From Oxalobacteraceae bacterium (GTDB lineage Bacteria; Pseudomonadota; Gammaproteobacteria; Burkholderiales; Burkholderiaceae_D), in NCBI GenBank assembly GCA_027485535.1, contig JAIXQV010000006.1, forward strand, positions 1 to 11,617: 11,617 nt of DNA, written 5' to 3'. A model generated the notes under the pieces. The model did not search any database. It was not told the DNA's origin and worked only from the letters and a program-made list of their open reading frames with translations. Positions within the stretch are counted from its first letter, which is position 1; every line of letters starts with the position of its first letter. This document shows positions 7,646 through 11,617 of this stretch, piece after piece. A program made the translations under genes and the position numbers.

Positions 7646-8572
7646 ATGACACAGATGTCGACCACCTTGAAGTTTGATCGGGCAATTAGCCAGATCGGCA
7701 TAACGCAAGATCGCGTGTCCAAGGCGCAGATGCAAATGACCGAGGGCAAGCAGATCCTGAAGCCCAGCGATGCACCCGATAAGTCTGCACAAATAACACG
7801 CCTTAAATCCGCTATCGACCGCCAAGAAAGCTACGTCTCTACCATCAAGCAGGTGCGAGACAAACTCGGGCAACAAGAAACTGCGGTCAAAGGTGCCACC
7901 GAGGTGATGTACCGCCTGAAAGAACTCAGCGTACAGGCCGCCAACGATACGTATTCTGCAGCTGACCGAAAATCGATCGCGATTGAGGTCAAAGAACTGC
8001 GTAACCAGATGCTCTCGCTGGCGAATACCCAAGACGTTAACGGTAACTATATTTTCTCGGGCACGCGAGTCGGTCAGCTAGCATTCGCCGCCAATGAAAA
8101 CGGCAGGGTGGTGTATCAGGGTGACCAGTCGGTTGCCTCGGCCGATATCGCCGACCAGAACGTGGCAGACACCAACCGCCCCGGTACCCGTCCCTTCGAC
8201 AAGATTGTGCGCACCGATGACAGCGGTAAGCCCTACGGCGTTGGCTTCTTCGAGGCAGTGGATGACCTGATTACCGGGCTCAACACCAACAACATCAAAA
8301 CCGTGCAGCGCTCGGTGGGCGAGATGGCGACCATGCAGCAGGGGCTCTCCGATAGCCTTGCTTCGATTGGCGCCACCGATAACAAACTGGAGAACCAGCA
8401 AGCCATCGCCGACGAGGCCCTGCTGCGCATGAAGACGCTGTTGTCAGATGAAGAAGATGTTAACTTCACCGAGACCATTACGCAGATGAATAAAGACATG
8501 CTCGCGCTACAGGCCGGCCAGACCGCGTTTGGCAAAATCGCCGAGCTGAGCTTGTTTAATTACATACGTTGA
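7646..8572 (+). CDS. flgL: Hook-filament junction protein FlgL (HAP3)
   Basis: FlgL is the second junction protein, placed between FlgK and the first flagellin ring. It is flagellin-like at both ends. The N-terminal helix region reads LKFDRAISQIGITQDRV and is followed by MQMTEGKQILKPSDAPDKSAQI, the typical conserved block. The middle carries ELRNQMLSLANTQDVNGNYI and FSGTR, and the C-terminal helix ends LSLFNYIR. Length is 308 residues, close to the enteric 317, so FlgL did not follow the enlargement of its partners FlgK and FliD. GAGGG at 7631-7635 supports ATG 7646; the second Met codon, three codons later, is less well placed. It starts 27 bases after flgK and is probably the last gene of the operon, since fliD has its own promoter. 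There is no cysteine. The N-terminal position of the PSD motif and the short C-terminus favour FlgL over flagellin itself. Confidence 0.95.
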   Translation: MTQMSTTLKFDRAISQIGITQDRVSKAQMQMTEGKQILKPSDAPDKSAQITRLKSAIDRQESYVSTIKQVRDKLGQQETAVKGATEVMYRLKELSVQAANDTYSAADRKSIAIEVKELRNQMLSLANTQDVNGNYIFSGTRVGQLAFAANENGRVVYQGDQSVASADIADQNVADTNRPGTRPFDKIVRTDDSGKPYGVGFFEAVDDLITGLNTNNIKTVQRSVGEMATMQQGLSDSLASIGATDNKLENQQAIADEALLRMKTLLSDEEDVNFTETITQMNKDMLALQAGQTAFGKIAELSLFNYIR

Positions 8573-8587
8573 TTTACTCGATTAAGA

Positions 8588-8626
8588 AACCATCTTATTA
8601 GTTGAGATAGGTTCTAAAGATTTTTT
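8588..8626 (+). terminator. Possible weak terminator or regulatory inverted repeat after flgL
   Basis: AACCATCT (8588-8595) can pair with AGAT-A-GGTT (8605-8613), with a 9-base loop and one bulged A. A run of six T lies at 8621-8626, but seven bases separate it from the stem, and the stem is A/T-rich. It may end flgL transcripts inefficiently. Its right arm ends two bases before the -35 box of the fliD promoter and the T run lies inside that promoter, so it could equally be an operator-like site or chance. Confidence 0.25.
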
Positions 8627-8641
8627 ACCGCGCGCCGATTC
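8615..8641 (+). promoter_or_regulatory. Sigma-28 (FliA) promoter for fliD
   Basis: TAAAGATT (8615-8622), an 11-base spacer, then GCCGATTC (8634-8641). Against the enteric sigma-28 consensus TAAAGTTT-N11-GCCGATAA this matches 7/8 and 6/8 positions at exactly the right spacing. It lies in the only gap between flgL and fliD, about 38 bases before the fliD ATG, with a predicted start of transcription near 8648. It would make fliD a late-class gene, expressed after hook completion when the anti-sigma factor FlgM is released. I found no comparable match upstream of any gene from flgG to flgL. Confidence 0.88.
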
Positions 8642-8678
8642 AGAGGATTGATACGGCCGAAAAGCGCCGGAAACGACT

Positions 8679-11069
8679 ATGGCTACCAGCTCTATAAGCA
8701 GCACTAGTGGTACCTCAACCGCCGCCGACATACAGGCGGCGAACAAGGCTGCTGCGCAACGACTTCTCACATCGCTGAGCGCAGGCTCAGGCGTCGATGT
8801 GGCCTCGCTCGCGCAAAACCTGGTGGATGCAGAGCGCATCCCCAAAGAAAACGCGATCAACGCCAAGATCTCCAAAAACGACAACAAGATCAGCGGCCTG
8901 GCTGCGGTCAAGTTCATGCTGGATGAGTTCAAGGCGCGGCTATCTGAGATCAAAGACAAGTCCAGCTACAACGCGCTTACCGCCTCCAACAGCAACACTA
9001 GCGCACTCAATATTACGGCCAACAATACAGCCACCGCAGGTAGCTACAACGTCAGCATTAGCTCGCTGGCCAAGCCACAGCGTAGCCTCTCAAGTACTGG
9101 TTTTGCCGCGGCCACCACGCCGATCAATGGCGGCTTGCCGTTTGATCTGACCCTGGGCTCGAGCCGGGCAGGGGTGTCGACCGGTACCACCAGCAACCTG
9201 CCAGTACACATTGCGCGCATCACCGCGCCCAGCTTTGGTACAAGCCCAGCCGTTACTGACTTCACCCAGTTCAACGTAACGGTGGCGGGTGTTGCACAAA
9301 CGTTCACGCCCAACCCGGCGAGCGCCTCGCTGACGGATCTTGCTGCGGACTTGAGCACTCAACTGAATGCCTACGACAGCACGCTGAGCGTAACAGTCGA
9401 TAGCGGCAATCTGGTGATTACGAGTACGGACCTGAGTAAACGGGTTTCCGCTGTTTCTCTGACGGCAGACCCGGCCGCCGCTGGTGTTGATGACGGTACA
9501 CCGGTCAACCCGCCGTTCCCTACCTTTATGGCATCGCTGTCAGGGGCGAGCTTTGGGACGAATGCATCCACGACCGATTTCAAAAACTTCTCGCTGACGG
9601 TGGATGGCAAGGTGCTGAGTATCCGCCCGCGACCAGCCGATACCAGCCTCACGGCACTCGCTGCAGATATTCAGGAACAACTGCGCGCCGTCGATGGCAC
9701 GGATGAGCTGACGGTCTCGGTGTCTGGCACTACGCTGAATTTTTCTTCGACGAACACCACGCGCAAGCTGACCAACCCGGTACTGTCGCAGACCACCACT
9801 ATCAAAACCGATACCGGTGCCAATGTGGGTACTCCCTCGGGCACCGGCAATAGCATCAGTAATATTCAGTTTGGCTCGCCGCCGCAAATAACCGACTTCA
9901 AGTCGTTTACGGTCAAGATCGGCGACACCGTCCGCACCATCATTCCAGCGCCCGATGCACCCAACGTTGCGTCGCTGGCAGCCGACTTGCAGAAACGGCT
10001 ACGCATCGTCGAGCGCAATGACGATATCGTCGTGACGGCCAATGGCTCGGGCATCAGTATTAGCTCTACCAGCGGCAAACAGATCACGCAGGCGGCACTC
10101 ACTCGTACCAACTATGGTGATACCCCCGAGGGCATCATCGCTGCGATCAACGACGCCAATGCCGGTGTCAAGGCTGAGCTGATTAATGACGGCTCACCGG
10201 GCAGCCCGTTCAAGATCATGGTGACGGGTGCGACCGGCGCCTCCGAGACATTTGCGCTGAGCGCAGAAAATGGCTTGGTCAATTTTGCGACCGGCGCCGA
10301 CAACCAGGCCAGTGATGCGCAGCTATCCGTCAACGGTATTAATTACACGCGCAAGTCAAACACCCTATCGGATGTGATTAGCGGCTCGACCATCGAACTG
10401 AGGTCGACCACCACCACTGCGGCCAGCGTCGTGCTAACGCAAGACACCTCGGCCGTTAAAGAGAAACTTAAAGCATTAGTCGTGGCCTATAACGATGTCG
10501 ATAACATTGTTAAAGAAACCACCGACCCCGAGTCCACCCTCGAAACCTACGGCAAGACCCTGGTTGGCGATGGCTCCGTCAAGCTGATCCGGCAGCAACT
10601 GCGCAACATGTTCCTCGGCCAATCCACCACGCCGGGCGCTACGATTACCAGCATGGCCGATTTGGGTTTCAAGACCGACCAAAAGGGCGTGCTGTCGCTG
10701 GACGAGACCAAGCTCGACGCAGCACTGAAAGATAACTACGGCGATCTGGTCAAGGCACTGACTGGCAACCAGAGTAATGTCAGCGCGCTCAGCACCCAGC
10801 CCGCTGGCGTCATCGGTGACACGGTGCGCCGCCTGAACAGCATTCTCGCCAACGATGGTCCGTTACAGGCCAAGACCGGCAATGCCGAAACTGAGAACTC
10901 TAAATACAAAGCAGATATGGAGAAACTGCAACGCCGGATGGAAACGCTGCTGAGGCGTTACAACCAGCAGTTTGCAGCCATGGAGAGCTTAGTGGGCAGT
11001 GTCAACGCACAGAAGACCAGCTTGAAGTCGACCTTCGAGGGGATGATGGCGGCGTATACCAATAAATAA
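8679..11069 (+). CDS. fliD: Filament cap protein FliD (HAP2), enlarged by tandem repeats
   Basis: FliD caps the growing filament and folds exported flagellin into place. The FliD N-domain starts at SLSAGSGVDVASLAQNLVDAE (from about residue 32) and runs to about 135. The C-domain runs from about residue 545 (SDAQLSVNGINYTRKSNTLSDV), through TSAVKEKLKALVVAYND, to the helical end with YNQQFAAMESLVGS. A hook-IN-like stretch (DTPEGIIAAINDANAGVKAEL) lies at about 481-501. Length is 796 residues against about 470 in enteric bacteria and Pseudomonas. The gain comes mostly from three 106-residue repeats at residues 181-478, in the exposed D2/D3 part. There is also a Ser/Thr/Ala-rich extension of about 30 residues before the usual start; no later Met offers an alternative. 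The ribosome site is weak (GGAAA at 8669-8673). Transcription should come from the sigma-28 promoter just upstream. There is no cysteine. The stop codon lies in a 12-base tandem repeat. Confidence 0.96.
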   Translation: MATSSISSTSGTSTAADIQAANKAAAQRLLTSLSAGSGVDVASLAQNLVDAERIPKENAINAKISKNDNKISGLAAVKFMLDEFKARLSEIKDKSSYNALTASNSNTSALNITANNTATAGSYNVSISSLAKPQRSLSSTGFAAATTPINGGLPFDLTLGSSRAGVSTGTTSNLPVHIARITAPSFGTSPAVTDFTQFNVTVAGVAQTFTPNPASASLTDLAADLSTQLNAYDSTLSVTVDSGNLVITSTDLSKRVSAVSLTADPAAAGVDDGTPVNPPFPTFMASLSGASFGTNASTTDFKNFSLTVDGKVLSIRPRPADTSLTALAADIQEQLRAVDGTDELTVSVSGTTLNFSSTNTTRKLTNPVLSQTTTIKTDTGANVGTPSGTGNSISNIQFGSPPQITDFKSFTVKIGDTVRTIIPAPDAPNVASLAADLQKRLRIVERNDDIVVTANGSGISISSTSGKQITQAALTRTNYGDTPEGIIAAINDANAGVKAELINDGSPGSPFKIMVTGATGASETFALSAENGLVNFATGADNQASDAQLSVNGINYTRKSNTLSDVISGSTIELRSTTTTAASVVLTQDTSAVKEKLKALVVAYNDVDNIVKETTDPESTLETYGKTLVGDGSVKLIRQQLRNMFLGQSTTPGATITSMADLGFKTDQKGVLSLDETKLDAALKDNYGDLVKALTGNQSNVSALSTQPAGVIGDTVRRLNSILANDGPLQAKTGNAETENSKYKADMEKLQRRMETLLRRYNQQFAAMESLVGSVNAQKTSLKSTFEGMMAAYTNK
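9219..9536 (+). repeat. FliD internal repeat, copy 1 of 3 (106 residues)
   Basis: Residues 181-286. Anchors are SFGTSPAVTDFTQFNVTV and LTDLAADLSTQL. The Phe codon of the SFG motif is at 9234 and the Asp codon of LAAD is at 9348. The same anchors recur 318 bases later in copy 2. Confidence 0.85.
9537..9854 (+). repeat. FliD internal repeat, copy 2 of 3 (106 residues)
   Basis: Residues 287-392. Anchors are SFGTNASTTDFKNFSLTV and LTALAADIQEQL. The Phe codon is at 9552 and the LAAD Asp codon at 9666, each exactly 318 bases after copy 1. The copies are diverged in sequence but need no gaps between these anchors. Confidence 0.85.
9855..10112 (+). repeat. FliD internal repeat, copy 3 of 3 (shorter, about 86 residues)
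   Basis: Residues 393-478. Anchors are QFGSPPQITDFKSFTVKI and VASLAADLQKRL. The Phe codon is at 9870 and the LAAD Asp codon at 9984, again exactly 318 bases after copy 2. The linker that closes copies 1 and 2 is missing; the sequence goes straight into the hook-IN-like region. Confidence 0.8.
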
Positions 11070-11120
11070 ACCAATAGATAAGCCAATAAATAAACCAACA
11101 AGTAAATCAATATAAATAGC
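11058..11120 (+). repeat. 12-base tandem repeat spanning the fliD stop codon
   Basis: Units in the fliD frame are ACCAATAAATAA (11058-11069), ACCAATAGATAA (11070-11081), GCCAATAAATAA (11082-11093), ACCAACAAGTAA (11094-11105), and a degenerate fifth to 11120. The first unit encodes the last three residues plus the stop of FliD. Each further full unit repeats Thr/Ala-Asn-Lys/Arg-stop in the same frame. A change in copy number by slippage would therefore leave the FliD end unchanged. Confidence 0.85.
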
Positions 11121-11150
11121 GGTTTGAATGCGTGAGCCTTAATCGCATCA

Positions 11151-11227
11151 TGCATCGCTAACATGCACCGCAATAGCGTCATGGCATATAGCCATAAAAC
11201 CGTAATAGCGTAATACCCACGTTACGC
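11151..11227. other. Cluster of three short inverted repeats in the fliD-flaG gap
   Basis: Three small perfect palindromic arms follow one another: TGCAT/ATGCA (11151-11155 with 11163-11167), ATGGC/GCCAT (11181-11185 with 11191-11195) and GCGTAA/TTACGC (11208-11213 with 11222-11227). None has a following T run, so none is a convincing intrinsic terminator. The last one ends nine bases before the -35 box of the flaG promoter and could be a binding site. Chance is possible for 5-6 base arms. Confidence 0.35.
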
Positions 11228-11235
11228 ATGGCGGC

Positions 11236-11262
11236 TAAAGTTTGCCGCGCCTGCGCCGATAT
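11236..11262 (+). promoter_or_regulatory. Near-perfect sigma-28 (FliA) promoter for flaG
   Basis: TAAAGTTT (11236-11243), an 11-base spacer, then GCCGATAT (11255-11262). This matches the enteric consensus TAAAGTTT-N11-GCCGATAA at 15 of 16 positions with ideal spacing. Transcription should start near 11268, giving flaG a leader of about 50 bases. It means flaG is driven separately from fliD even though the two are adjacent and co-directional. Confidence 0.92.
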
Positions 11263-11269
11263 CCCCCAT

Positions 11270-11309
11270 GAACGGGCGTATTTCGTCTTTTTCCCCCGTT
11301 CGGAGAGGA
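11270..11309 (+). promoter_or_regulatory. Leader hairpin abutting the flaG ribosome binding site
   Basis: GAACGGG (11270-11276) pairs perfectly with CCCGTTC (11295-11301), a 7-bp stem with an 18-base pyrimidine-rich loop. The stem ends exactly where the strong Shine-Dalgarno GGAGAGGA (11302-11309) begins, seven bases before ATG 11317. It lies inside the predicted flaG leader. It may present or protect the ribosome site, stabilise the 5' end, or be bound by a regulator; the function is inference. Confidence 0.5.
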
Positions 11310-11316
11310 TGAAACC

Positions 11317-11617
11317 ATGGCCCTAACGATACAACCAGGTACCCCTACTACTGTCCAGCCAGTTTCGGCGCGGCCAGTCGTTGAGGTCGCGCAGGCGGCA
11401 CAGCCCGCACCTATGCAATCCACACCGGCGCAGCGGCCAACAGTCTCGACGCCCAAAAAGGCGGAGATTCAAATCGACCCCGAGGTGACGCGCAAGAACC
11501 TGCGGGAAGCGATCGACCGCATCAATAAAATGGTGAGTGACGGCGGGCGGGCGCTGCACTTCAGTTTTGACGACACGATAGGCACTCCGGTCATTCTGGT
11601 CAAAAACCGCGAATCGG
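11317..11617 (+). CDS. flaG: FlaG family protein, 3' end outside window
   Basis: FlaG is a small protein encoded near fliD or flagellin genes in many polar flagellates; its loss is associated with altered filament length in some species, but its exact role is unclear. The first 100 codons are visible. Residues 1-50 are a low-complexity stretch rich in Pro, Ala, Gln, Thr and Val, as is common at the N-terminus. The FlaG core starts near residue 58: TRKNLREAIDRINKMVSDGG, then ALHFSFDDTIGTPVILVKN, matching the family pattern of an amphipathic helix followed by LxFSxD and a Val-rich strand. Typical FlaG is 120-150 residues, so only a few tens of codons should be missing. GGAGAGGA seven bases upstream fixes the ATG. 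The sigma-28 promoter and hairpin leader just before it indicate late-class expression independent of fliD. There is no cysteine in the visible part. Confidence 0.87.
   Translation, partial: MALTIQPGTPTTVQPVSARPVVEVAQAAQPAPMQSTPAQRPTVSTPKKAEIQIDPEVTRKNLREAIDRINKMVSDGGRALHFSFDDTIGTPVILVKNRES

Noticed and set aside
7655..8572. Alternative flgL start at the second Met codon
   Set aside because: GAGGG at 7631-7635 is better spaced for ATG 7646 than for 7655.
10958..11182. - strand frame with a membrane-like Leu/Tyr/Val repeat
   Set aside because: The apparent hydrophobic repeat is simply the reverse complement of the 12-base tandem repeat at the fliD stop; the frame overlaps the end of fliD and has no supporting start signal.
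11181..11227. Intrinsic terminator for fliD
   Set aside because: The stems here are only 5-6 bp and none is followed by a T run, so no convincing terminator can be called between fliD and flaG.
990..11345. GGTACC occurs about twelve times, more than expected for a 6-mer
   Set aside because: Most cases lie in frame as GGT-ACC coding Gly-Thr, a common pair in these proteins, and two are in the FlgK repeats. Codon preference explains it without a motif function.

Overview
The window is one continuous stretch of a flagellar structural locus, read entirely on the + strand: flgF (5' end outside the window), flgG, flgH, flgI, flgJ, flgK, flgL, then fliD, then the start of flaG (3' end outside the window). 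P-ring (FlgI) and L-ring (FlgH lipoprotein) genes mean a Gram-negative (diderm) bacterium. The sigma-28 promoter style (TAAAG...GCCGAT) and gene order suggest a proteobacterium, most likely beta or gamma. That placement is inference; I do not recognise the species. Base composition and codon use look even across the window, with no insertion sequence, tRNA, CRISPR array or other sign of recent acquisition.

Positions 1-8572 hold the rod, ring and hook-junction genes. They are tightly packed: gaps of 12-39 bases, and a 4-base ATGA overlap between flgJ and flgK. I see no promoter or convincing terminator inside this run, so it looks like the distal part of a longer flg operon. FlgF and FlgG build the proximal and distal rod, FlgI and FlgH the P and L bushings, FlgJ assists rod assembly at the cell wall, and FlgK and FlgL join hook to filament. 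Positions 8573-8678 are a gap holding a clear sigma-28 (FliA) promoter for fliD, the filament cap. After fliD comes a 247-base gap (11070-11316) with a 12-base tandem repeat that starts on the fliD stop codon, several short inverted repeats, a near-perfect sigma-28 promoter, and a hairpin directly before a strong flaG ribosome binding site.

The unusual content lies inside the late axial proteins. FlgK is about twice its usual size (1226 residues) and FliD is clearly enlarged (796 residues). Both gained length in the central, surface-exposed part through internal duplication: three 106-residue repeats at an exact 318-base spacing in FliD, and a duplicated module of about 197 residues plus smaller nested repeats in FlgK. 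FlgL, which sits between them in the structure, is of normal size. FlgJ has only the rod-binding half and lacks the peptidoglycan hydrolase domain that beta/gamma FlgJ usually carries. Across about 3,700 encoded residues there is a single cysteine, the lipidated one of FlgH.
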